Source of the DNA: Oscillospiraceae bacterium
Lineage (GTDB): Bacteria > Bacillota > Clostridia > Oscillospirales > Oscillospiraceae
Assembly (NCBI GenBank): GCA_910575505.1
Contig: CAJTFK010000028.1
Span: 791-49,779, forward strand
Direction: 5' to 3'
Length of the DNA stretch: 48,989 nt
Position numbers and translations under genes: made by a program. The stretch's first letter is position 1; every line of letters starts with the position of its first letter. The notes beneath the pieces were generated by a model. It was not told the origin of the DNA, ran no database searches, and was given only the letters and a program-made list of their open reading frames with translations. Shown piece by piece: positions 17,429 through 25,407 of this stretch.

Positions 17429-17445
17429 AGGGCGTCCCTCCCTTC

Positions 17446-18324
17446 CTATCCGTGATGGGCGGTTTCGCCGGGCCGGGGCCAGCGGCCATAATGGACATGG
17501 CGCTCCCCCTCCTCCGTGGCTCTGACCAAAACGGTGGGGAAGGGGTAATCCACGCCGTACAGCTCCGGAGAGGAGGCGGGGGGATAGCTGTACTTCCCGG
17601 GGGTCCCGCCGCCGGTCTCCCTGCTGACGGGACGGAAGCCGGTCAGCAGGCCGTAAATCCCCACCGTTCCCTCCACGGCGTCTGTGCCGGAAAGCTGTGC
17701 ATAGGTCAAGCCCGTGACGCCGCTCTCGCCCAGGTCGGTCTCCAAAGCGGTCCCGGTCACCGTCTCCGCGCCGCCCGAAAAATTGGCCAGCGTCTCCTCC
17801 GTGAGGTAGTAGCAGTTTTTCCGCACGGAAGCACCGCCCACAGCGAAGAGGCCTCGAATGGCGGGATGGTCCGCAGGCCCGGGCAGGGTAACATAGCTGT
17901 AGCAGTTTGCCAGCGTGTTTGGCTCCTCCGCGCCGGTCTCAAATCCGGCGGAGGCCGGGCAGCTGCCGCCCGTAAGGCCGCCGATGCAGATGCCCGCCGC
18001 ATCGGAGCCGCCGGGGGATTGACCGCAGTCCACGGTGACGGTTCCGCCGGCGTAGCAGTCTGTGACGTTCCCTCCGCAGGCGCCCGCAAGCCCGCCGGCA
18101 TAGAGATTGCCGCTCGGGGAGGAGATGCCGGTGAGGCGGATGTCCGTCACAGCGGTGCAGCCGGTCAGGGGCATGTTGGATATACCCACCAGGCCGCCCA
18201 CACCGGCAAAGTCCGTATTTGTGCAGACGGAGGCCTCAATCCGATAGCCGGACACGGCGCAGCTGCGGACGGCGCCGCATGCGTCATGGGTGAGCGCCAT
18301 GCCCGCCAGCGCACCGGCGGCACA
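17446..18324 (-). pseudogene. C-terminal continuation of the giant GLUG prepilin beyond an in-frame TGA
   Basis: Directly after the TGA at 18325-18327, the same frame stays open for 292 codons: CAAGALAGMALTHDACGAVRSCAVSGYRIEAS and on, with GVGGLVGISNMPLTGC, YAGGLAGACGGNVTDCYAGG and the third closing motif HYGRWPRPGETAHHG. It completes the third GLUG module, which starts before the stop. No RBS precedes the ATG at 18300, so separate translation is unlikely. Either a point mutation or sequencing error truncates the adhesin, or read-through makes the 1,921-residue full-length form. Confidence 0.75.
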
Positions 18325-21300
18325 TCACAGGCCGGAGGCGTTTTTCCCTTCCCCGGTGGGGCCGTGCTTTACGGTTCCGGTTCCGCCGGAGGAGCAGAGG
18401 GTGATATCCTTCAAAACACCGCCGCAGACAAAGCCGAAAAGACCCGTGCAGGAGGACGGACCGCCTTGAATCTCCACGTCTTCAATCCGGTAGCCGCCGC
18501 CGTCGTAGACGCCGCCGAACCAGCCGTCCGGAGCGCCTGCGGCAATGGGGGTGTAGATTCGCCCCTCCGCGCCACGGATGTCGTAGCTCTGGGTCCAGTA
18601 ATAGCTTCCGCCGCCGGCGGAACCGGACAGGTAGGGGAAGTTCCCGGCGGAGGCGTCATCGGCGCTGCCGGGCACGATTACCGTGTCGGTGTTCCGGGTG
18701 GAGCGGTTCCAGTTTATCAGCCGGAGCTGCGCTATGGAGCGGACGCTGTAGGGATTTTCCCGTCCGCCCGGCAGGCGGGGGCTGCCGGGCAGGTCCGGGG
18801 CGAAGAGGACGCCGTCCTCCGCGGTCCAGTCTCCGGTTTCCGGCTGCTTTACCGCCAGTGCGCCGGCAAAGTGGGGGTTGAGGTAAAAGGTGACCCTGAC
18901 GTTCTGCCTGCCGCCCTGCTCCAGGGTCAGCGTGGCGTTGGGCCGGTCCGCACCGGTGCAGCCGGGATACAGTCCGCCCTCCCCCCGCTCCGGGTCGAAG
19001 CTGTGGAAGGAGTGGAAGGTAAAGCCCTCCATGAGCGCAGCCAGCGCCTCGTCGGCCTTTCGGTCCGGGTGGCGGGGGTCGGCTTCCTTTGCCCCGTCAA
19101 GATACCGGCAGACCGCTTTGGTAAAGGGCTCTCCCGCTTCGCCGCCGAAGGAGTAGAAGAGGTCCTGCGTACCCGCCTCGTCCAGTATGACCGGGAGGTT
19201 GTCTGCGTGGTAAAAGCCGTAGCCGTAGCGCAGCACCTCGCCCCCGGTATTGCGGGCTGTGGAGAGCGTGCAGCGCCTGCTGACGGTCTTCACCGCCGCC
19301 GCGTCTTCGCCGGGGTCCACCGCCAGCAGGCTGACGTGGTATGTGGACTTGCCGCCGGCGCACAGCTCCTCCCAGTAGTACACGCCCATGCTGCCAAGGT
19401 CCATGGGCACGGGCCACAGGCCGTAGTGAACGGGGCGGCCTTCTTTATCGCTCACACCGGTGGGACAGGGGAAGTCCTGCGCCCCCGGGACGCTGGACAT
19501 TCCGGGAACGGAGCCGGGGGCCGTCAGCTCCTCATAGGTGAGGGAGCGGACGCCGCCGGCGTCATAGTCCGCCAGGAAACGCTCGCCGCGGTAGGTGAAG
19601 TTGCCCCTGTTGAGAAAGCCCGTGCCGGACTGGCTGCCCAGGCCGTACCCCGGGTCGCAGAAGCCGTGGACCGCGCAGTCCGCCCCGCCGGAGCGCAGGT
19701 CCATGGCGGCGTAGGAATTGCAGACGGTTCCGCCGTTCCGGCAGACAAAGCCGCACAGGGAGACGGCGCACTCCTCCGCCCCGGCGGAAAGCCGGCCCAC
19801 CGCATAGGAATGGAGAATTTCGGCCTCGTTCCGTCCGGCCAGCCCGCCGGCCAGGACAGGCAGGCTCCCGGAGGCCTCCACGGTCAAGGAGGCCAGCTCG
19901 GCGGCGCAGCGGGTGATCGTGTTCTCGTTCACGCCCACCAGCCCGCCGGCGGAGAGTGCGGCGCTGCCGGCGCTGATGCGGAGGCGAACGCCCGCCGCCG
20001 CACAGTTGGTGATCATGCCGCGGTTAACGCCTGCCAGCGTGCCGAAGGCGGCAGCCTCCCCCCCGAGGACCCGGGAGAACGGGACCTCCGGGTCCAGCCG
20101 GTACACAATGTTGGAAAGGGTTCCGCCGTTGCAGCCAAACAGGCCCGCACAGGCGCTGTCCGTATCCCGGATGTCAAACATCACGTACTCCACGGTGTGG
20201 CAGCCGCCGTCATAGCTGCCCAGGAAGGGTGCGGTCAGGGAGCCGATGGGGGCTTGAAGCGTGAAGCCGTTTTCCCGGGGCAGACCGGCGAAGCCGTGGC
20301 CGGTATAGAGCTGATAGTCCAAATCCAGCTCCTGCCGGAACGCGAGGGTGCGCCGGGTGCTGCCGTAATAGTCCCTGTACCGGCTCAGATTGTAGAGGTG
20401 CCGGGGGGTGCGGACAGCAACGCCTGCGGTGCTGCCCTCAGGGCTCAGCGTTCGGACGATGTATTGGTGAATCCGTTCGGGCGCCTCCGTGTCCCACTGG
20501 GTATCCGTCCGGTCCAGGAGGGGCGCGCCGTCCGCAGAGATATAGGGCCGCACCGTTTCGGCAAAATGGGGATTGTAGAAGAATTCCCCGGAGAGGAACC
20601 CGCCGCCGTCATAGGGGGGCTGCGGCGCAATCTCAAAGCGGAGATATTGATAAAAGTCTTGGCTGGTGCGGTCCCCTGTCACCAGATGCGCGGGCAGAGG
20701 GGCCAGGTAATACAGCTCTGTCTTTGTGCCGTCCGGAAGCGTCCGCACGGCGGGCAGAAGGTCTGCGGCCTCATAGGTCACGGTCTGCTGGACCGTCTGA
20801 ACGCCGCCCTCCGCGGCTTCCAGATAGGTGTAGGTAACGTCAAGCGCACCGGTGTTCTCCGGCAGTGCCACGGCGTAGCCGTCGGATGTAACGGCGGCGC
20901 TGCGCAGCTGCCGGAGGTTGCCGCCGGAGAAGCCCCGGCTGCCGTCCTGATACTCCTCGTAATAGACCAGGCTGGCCTCTTTGAAATGCGCCTGCCAGTC
21001 GCCGTAATGGGGCAGGTCTGCAAGTCCCGGAAAGCTGTATGCCGCCAGGCTCTGCGTTTCCTGCAGGTTATAGGGGCAGGTGTTCCGCCCGGCGGCGGAA
21101 ACCCGGTAGCCCTTGAAGGCAAAGGTGTCGCCCAGCGCTGCGGCAAACTCCGGGGAGGACATTTCATCATAGGAAGAAGCCGGGAAGCCGCCGCCCCCGG
21201 AAAGAACAAAGAACTCGCCCGGACTGCCGAGATAGTATGTATGGGTAAACAGACCGCCGCTTTGGCTCTCGTCCAGCTTGAAAACCGTTTTGCCGGGGGC

Positions 21301-23211
21301 CCGGTTTGCATAGGCCACCACGGAGTATGTATTCCCGGCCCTGATTTCGGCATCGCCCAGGCAGAGCCCGGCGGCCTTTTCCGCCGCGGACATGTCAATC
21401 GATCCGGCGGCGTAGCAGTGGGAGAGGACCGTGGCCGCCGTCTTATGACCGACCAGCCCCGCCGCCTCCCTGCCCGCCAGATAACAGGCGGCATAGGAAT
21501 TGGCCAGCGTGAGGGAAACCGCCTCGGCGCTGCCCACCAGTCCGCCTGCCCGGCTGTTTCCCCGGACGGTGGAGGCCGCAAAGCTGCCGAAGACCGTGAG
21601 CTCCCCCCGGGAATGCAGGTCCGCCTGCTCCAGACTGCCCACCAGTCCGCCCGCGCTGCTTCCGGTGATTTTATATTGATATTCGGTTTGATCGCTGCCC
21701 AGGAGGGAGCGAAGGGTTTCCTGTCCCGGTTCCGGCTCCCAGTAGACCCGGCAGTCCGTGAGAACTGCCGTACCGGCGGCGCTGCCCGCAACCCCTCCGG
21801 CGGGGGCGGAGCCGGAGCGGACCGAGGCGTTGACGATGCGGATGTCCTCCGCCAGAAGCCCCTTTTGCGCCGCGCCGATCAGGGCCCCGGCAGGCCGGGA
21901 GGCGGCGGATATATCGGCGTCAATGAGACGTACGCCGGTAAAGCGGATCTCCCCGCCGGACCCGGCGAAGAGACCGGCGCCGTCTCTGCCGGCGGCGCTG
22001 GCATCCGTGACGCGGAGATTTCGAATTTCGTTACGCCTGTTCCGGGCATTTCGTCCGCCGTCAAAGGCGGTCAGGTCCCTGTTTGCAATGGGGATGAACT
22101 CATAATGCGGATAGGCGGCATTGCCGTAACAGAGGATGTCCGCCAGCTGAACGGCGGCGGTCTTTCCTCCGGCCTTGGAGGTGCCGGCGTCCAGATTCTG
22201 GAGGTGCCGCAGGGTTTCAATCCGGGCGGTGGTTCCGCCGCTGCCCTCGGCAAAGAGGCTGTTTCCCGTGCCGCAGGCGGAGGCGCGGGCGGATCTGTGC
22301 CCGGCGGCGGACAGCGTGATTTCGGCGGTGACGGTGAAATCCCCGCCGTAGGAGTCGGGCCCGGCGCCGCCGGGGTCGAAGAGCTGATAAAAATGCCGTT
22401 CTTTCTCCGCCGGCGTGGGCCCGTCCAGGGCGTCCAGCACCCAGGAATAGGTAACGGAGGTATCCGACCGGAGCTCCGCGTCGGGGCTGCGCACGGCCAT
22501 TTCGGCGGGGTCCGTAGTCAAAAGCGCTTTCGTTTGCCCGCCGCAGGTGATCTGCACCGTCTGCTCCACCGCGCAGGAGCGGCTGCCGCCGGCCAGGGCG
22601 GGAAGCGTGAAGGTGACGTCCACCGTGAGCCGCTCATCATTGCGGATGACCACCGCGGCCTCCGGCGCGGGCAGGGGGGTGTAGTCCTCCCGGGCGGCGG
22701 CTTCCCCGCCGTAGTAGCCCAGCATGGGCTCGTGCCTCATCCGGGCGGTCCGGTCCCCGGCGATGGCAAAGGCGTCGCCGATGTCCGGCATACCGTCCTC
22801 CTCTGTGTAAAACACGTCGGTAACGGCGCTGCCGGCCAGGTCGTAAACGATGTAAAATTCCCCCTCCAGCACGGTGGGATCGACGGCCCCGGCAGGGAGC
22901 AGGTCCTCTGCGGCGGCGTCTGTCTTCCGGATATAGCGCGGCGAAGCCGCCGCCCCGCCATACGACAGGGCGGCGGTCCTGCTAAGGAGGGGGTCCAGCT
23001 GGCCGCCGCTGCCCAGCAGAACGGCCCGGTTCTCGGCGGCCATGTAGATCTCCCGGGCGGTGTTGTCCAGTTCGGTGATCTTCAAAGAGTCCCGGTAACG
23101 GGCCACCCCCACGGCGGAAAGGCCGAGAAGGATAACAAGCGCTGCCGTGACGGCCAGAGCCTCCACCAGGGTGAAGCCGCTGTTTTTTCTGTTGTCAGCA
23201 TGTCTGCTCAT
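18325..23211 (-). CDS. Giant type IV prepilin-like adhesin with GLUG-type repeats (to internal stop)
   Basis: The start is the ATG at 23211, with GAGG 8 bases upstream; an in-frame GTG at 23220 overlaps the RBS. It begins MSRHADNRKNSG|FTLVEALAVTAALVILLGL, a perfect class III prepilin signal with Glu5. About 1,600 residues follow, over ten times a normal pilin. Three repeated modules are visible. Each has an entry motif (RTPRHLYNLSRYRDYY, YSVRSIAQLRLINWNRS), a beta-helix of GLUG-like turns (AGGLVGS, AGLFGCNGG, SAGGLVGVNENTITRC), and a closing HYGxW motif (near residues 735 and 1264), then a YYEEYQDG/YYWEEL linker. The frame hits TGA at codon 1629 but continues in the same frame to 17446. It is probably a tip adhesin replacing PilY1. 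Confidence 0.85.
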   Translation of the reverse strand: MSRHADNRKNSGFTLVEALAVTAALVILLGLSAVGVARYRDSLKITELDNTAREIYMAAENRAVLLGSGGQLDPLLSRTAALSYGGAAASPRYIRKTDAAAEDLLPAGAVDPTVLEGEFYIVYDLAGSAVTDVFYTEEDGMPDIGDAFAIAGDRTARMRHEPMLGYYGGEAAAREDYTPLPAPEAAVVIRNDERLTVDVTFTLPALAGGSRSCAVEQTVQITCGGQTKALLTTDPAEMAVRSPDAELRSDTSVTYSWVLDALDGPTPAEKERHFYQLFDPGGAGPDSYGGDFTVTAEITLSAAGHRSARASACGTGNSLFAEGSGGTTARIETLRHLQNLDAGTSKAGGKTAAVQLADILCYGNAAYPHYEFIPIANRDLTAFDGGRNARNRRNEIRNLRVTDASAAGRDGAGLFAGSGGEIRFTGVRLIDADISAASRPAGALIGAAQKGLLAEDIRIVNASVRSGSAPAGGVAGSAAGTAVLTDCRVYWEPEPGQETLRSLLGSDQTEYQYKITGSSAGGLVGSLEQADLHSRGELTVFGSFAASTVRGNSRAGGLVGSAEAVSLTLANSYAACYLAGREAAGLVGHKTAATVLSHCYAAGSIDMSAAEKAAGLCLGDAEIRAGNTYSVVAYANRAPGKTVFKLDESQSGGLFTHTYYLGSPGEFFVLSGGGGFPASSYDEMSSPEFAAALGDTFAFKGYRVSAAGRNTCPYNLQETQSLAAYSFPGLADLPHYGDWQAHFKEASLVYYEEYQDGSRGFSGGNLRQLRSAAVTSDGYAVALPENTGALDVTYTYLEAAEGGVQTVQQTVTYEAADLLPAVRTLPDGTKTELYYLAPLPAHLVTGDRTSQDFYQYLRFEIAPQPPYDGGGFLSGEFFYNPHFAETVRPYISADGAPLLDRTDTQWDTEAPERIHQYIVRTLSPEGSTAGVAVRTPRHLYNLSRYRDYYGSTRRTLAFRQELDLDYQLYTGHGFAGLPRENGFTLQAPIGSLTAPFLGSYDGGCHTVEYVMFDIRDTDSACAGLFGCNGGTLSNIVYRLDPEVPFSRVLGGEAAAFGTLAGVNRGMITNCAAAGVRLRISAGSAALSAGGLVGVNENTITRCAAELASLTVEASGSLPVLAGGLAGRNEAEILHSYAVGRLSAGAEECAVSLCGFVCRNGGTVCNSYAAMDLRSGGADCAVHGFCDPGYGLGSQSGTGFLNRGNFTYRGERFLADYDAGGVRSLTYEELTAPGSVPGMSSVPGAQDFPCPTGVSDKEGRPVHYGLWPVPMDLGSMGVYYWEELCAGGKSTYHVSLLAVDPGEDAAAVKTVSRRCTLSTARNTGGEVLRYGYGFYHADNLPVILDEAGTQDLFYSFGGEAGEPFTKAVCRYLDGAKEADPRHPDRKADEALAALMEGFTFHSFHSFDPERGEGGLYPGCTGADRPNATLTLEQGGRQNVRVTFYLNPHFAGALAVKQPETGDWTAEDGVLFAPDLPGSPRLPGGRENPYSVRSIAQLRLINWNRSTRNTDTVIVPGSADDASAGNFPYLSGSAGGGSYYWTQSYDIRGAEGRIYTPIAAGAPDGWFGGVYDGGGYRIEDVEIQGGPSSCTGLFGFVCGGVLKDITLCSSGGTGTVKHGPTGEGKNASGL

Positions 23212-23272
23212 CAGAATCACCTCGGTGATATGCTCACGGTAAACGCACGGGCCGCTTTTGCGGGTGCTGTGG

Positions 23273-24661
23273 TCAGTCTGCCAGAAGCCGGTTTATTTCC
23301 ATACAACGGCGGAGCGCAGCTTCGCTATACTGTGTCCCGTCTTCCGATCCCACCAAAGTTTTGAGGTCCTGCTCGCTCAAGCCGCTCTTCTCATAGCACA
23401 AAAACTTATCTGTTAGTCTGAGATAAAATCCGTCGCCGGCCCAATAATATGTGATCTTGGCTTTGGGATAGCTGGTGCGATTCTGATTTGGCTCCCATTC
23501 CATTACAGCGCCGGACGGAGGACCGTATTCCTGGATCAAAAAGTTATAGCTGTCCTCAATTGGGCCTGTCCGGCCTTCCATTATGCCCCTCCTCGTGTCA
23601 ATGCTGATTTTGCCCAATGTCAAATTTTGCACTTCCTGCTCCGTATCGGTGGCATTGTAAAGAACGATAGAGCCATACATGTCTAATTCGCTATAGATGA
23701 GTACCTTCCGATGGGCGGGAATCGGAGGCAGTGGCTTGCCCCATCCGCCACCATAGAACTCGCTAAACCAATCCCCGCGCGCAAGAACTGCCGTCCGGCC
23801 TTCCGGGGTCAGCCAATAAGAGGGACTGAAATCAACGGGGAGACCATCCAGATCACTGAACGGAAGCGTAAATTGGACATCGTCCAGGCTGAGTGTTCTC
23901 TGGCCGCTCCCTGTCAGTACACAGGAGGTGATGCCCCCTTCTGCGGGAACGTCCTGGAGGGATACCCGGGTTCCGTCAAACAGCTCGAGCCAGGCAATAG
24001 AACAGACCAGATCATACAAATCTTCTTTGCTGGGGTCAACCGCAACGTCCTCAGCGCCAATATCATCCAGCACAAAGGGCGCCTGCTCTCCCCGTGCAGC
24101 ATAATAATAATTCTCGCTGCTGTTCCAGTAACCGGTATAGGTGGAGTCATAGATCACGCCGCTGTCGGGGTATAACATCTCAAATACCGTAGTATAGTAG
24201 GATTGAGACAACGGTTTGTATTCGATCAGAGTTTCCTGCTTGACGTTGTTCCCGGTGCTGTCAGTTTCAAGATACACCGCACACGGTCTGCACTCCGGAG
24301 ACTCTTCCGCCGACATGACCGCCTGGATAATCTCCTCGTCGCTCATTTTGGACAACTCCCCAAAGGTGAAGTCGTCCACCGAAAAGACCGTGCCATCCTG
24401 AAACAGATAAACTGTGGGACGGGTGTCCTTATCCAGATCATTAGTCCTGTAGAGGATCTGCGTCTCGCTGCTTTGGATGTACTGACTGAGTGGAAGGGGG
24501 CCGTCGGAGGGCGGCGCGGTCTTCTTCCCCTCTTCCTTTGGCAGTGCGCCCGCCTCCGTGTCTTCGCCGCCTTTACCGCCGCAGGCGCACAGGGACAGCG
24601 CCATGCACAGGCAGAGCAAAAAGGCAGCGCCTCGTTTGATATGTGTTTTGATGTGTGTCAT
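23273..24661 (-). CDS. Lipoprotein of unknown function, first gene of the pilus operon
   Basis: The ATG at 24661 follows GGAGGAACCAAC; longer starts upstream run through AT-rich leader and lack an RBS. The 462-aa product has a lipoprotein signal, IKRGAAFLLCLCMALSLCAC|GG, with lipidation at the Cys before GGKGG. A short Glu/Lys/Pro-rich tether is followed by a mixed alpha/beta ectodomain rich in Tyr/Asp (YYTTVFEMLYPDSG, YWNSSENYYYAARG). I do not recognise the family. It ends 61 bases before the giant prepilin, so co-transcription is likely, and a role in sensing or anchoring pili is an inference. Part of its 5' region and an internal segment recur upstream as a degenerate copy. Confidence 0.75.
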   Translation of the reverse strand: MTHIKTHIKRGAAFLLCLCMALSLCACGGKGGEDTEAGALPKEEGKKTAPPSDGPLPLSQYIQSSETQILYRTNDLDKDTRPTVYLFQDGTVFSVDDFTFGELSKMSDEEIIQAVMSAEESPECRPCAVYLETDSTGNNVKQETLIEYKPLSQSYYTTVFEMLYPDSGVIYDSTYTGYWNSSENYYYAARGEQAPFVLDDIGAEDVAVDPSKEDLYDLVCSIAWLELFDGTRVSLQDVPAEGGITSCVLTGSGQRTLSLDDVQFTLPFSDLDGLPVDFSPSYWLTPEGRTAVLARGDWFSEFYGGGWGKPLPPIPAHRKVLIYSELDMYGSIVLYNATDTEQEVQNLTLGKISIDTRRGIMEGRTGPIEDSYNFLIQEYGPPSGAVMEWEPNQNRTSYPKAKITYYWAGDGFYLRLTDKFLCYEKSGLSEQDLKTLVGSEDGTQYSEAALRRCMEINRLLAD

Positions 24662-24761
24662 GTTGGTTCCTCCCGCTTTTTCTTTTTGGAAGCAAATGTG
24701 CGCTTCCGAATATAAGTACCGGCAGAGGGGTGTTCGGTTTTGTTTCCGGAAAAAATTTTTG
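24627..24761. repeat. Leader repeat, copy A (start region of the lipoprotein gene)
   Basis: This stretch, covering the first codons, RBS and AT-rich leader, is closely repeated at 25009-25130. Shared landmarks are CGTTTGAT, GATGTGTGTCA, the RBS block CCTCCCGCTTTTTCTTTTTG, ATATAAGT.CCGGCAG and TTCGGTTTT.TTT. Copy A retains ATG at the start codon. Confidence 0.75.
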
Positions 24762-24950
24762 AAAAAAGAATGCGCCGGAGTCTTTCGCGTCTCCCCCCAA
24801 ATTTTTAAAAATTTTTTCAAAAAAAATAAAACCTGCGGCGGTCTTTCACGCACTTATATAATCGGGGATAATTATGTTTCCGGACGGTCAGCTTGCCGGC
24901 CGCCGGTTCATTTCCTCAATATTGCTCCCAAGAGTCAAAAAAGGACAGAA

Positions 24951-25031
24951 TTATCTGCTTAACGGCGTTCCAAGTGCTGCCGGTTTCAAGATGCACCCCA
25001 TACGGCCCGCGCCCCGTTTGATGTGTGTCAC
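24951..25031 (-). pseudogene. Remnant of a duplicated lipoprotein gene
   Basis: A second RBS and a GTG (25031, replacing ATG) begin MTHIKRGA, as in the intact gene. The sequence then jumps to a segment matching its interior, which in another frame reads VHLETGSTWNAVKQ against VYLETDSTGNNVKQ in the intact protein. After 26 codons it stops. It is a collapsed paralogue with an internal deletion. Confidence 0.6.
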
Positions 25032-25130
25032 GTTGATTCCTCCCGCTTTTTCTTTTTGGAAGCAGATACGCGTTTCTAAATATAAGTGCCGGCAGGGGGG
25101 CATTCGGTTTTATTTTCTGGAAAAAAATTT
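25009..25130. repeat. Leader repeat, copy B
   Basis: Degenerate second copy of 24627-24761, in the same orientation, with scattered substitutions and a small deletion. The AT-rich leader is better preserved than the coding part. From here to the MITE at 25188 nothing else is evident. Confidence 0.75.
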
Positions 25131-25187
25131 GTGCTTTTCCGGCGGGGGTGCTATTCTATGGTAAATAAGTAAACGTCAAAACACTGA

Positions 25188-25348
25188 GAAGCTGTACCAA
25201 TAGGCGGCAGCACGCGTCTGGACGGAAAATTTTCCGGCTGGACTGCGTCAGAAACGCTTGAAATCCGTCAGGATTCCTGCGCGCCTCTTCCTTGCCAGCC
25301 CAAAAATTTTCTCGCCTATACGCGCACTTCGCCTATTGGTACAGCTTC
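25188..25348. mobile_element. MITE with IS5/IS427-type terminal inverted repeats and TGA target duplication
   Basis: The ends GAAGCTGTACCAATAGGCG (25188-25206) and its exact complement (25330-25348) are perfect 19-bp inverted repeats. TGA precedes the left end (25185-25187) and follows the right end (25349-25351), a TNA duplication. The 161-bp interior has no ORF but contains a further complementary pair (GGAAAATTTTCCGGCTGG against CCAGCCCAAAAATTTTC), so the whole element can fold into a long hairpin. Its ends resemble the terminal repeat at 6887-6900 beside an IS427-type transposase end, its likely parent family. It ends 60 bases before the sigma-Ig gene and may affect its promoter. Confidence 0.85.
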
Positions 25349-25407
25349 TGAGAAACGGGCCGGTCAGGGCCTGCCCGTTGAGTTGAAAACATAAGGAGTT
25401 GACAGCG

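Noticed and set aside
18325..18327. TGA as a selenocysteine codon
   Set aside because: The surrounding protein is a structural beta-repeat with no redox motif and I see no convincing SECIS-like hairpin directly after it. A nonsense change is simpler.
17452..23364. A 1,970-codon plus-strand ORF opposite the giant prepilin gene
   Set aside because: It mirrors the minus-strand gene codon for codon in GC-rich DNA, lacks an RBS and conserved motifs, and the minus strand has a clear prepilin signal and repeats. It is a shadow frame.
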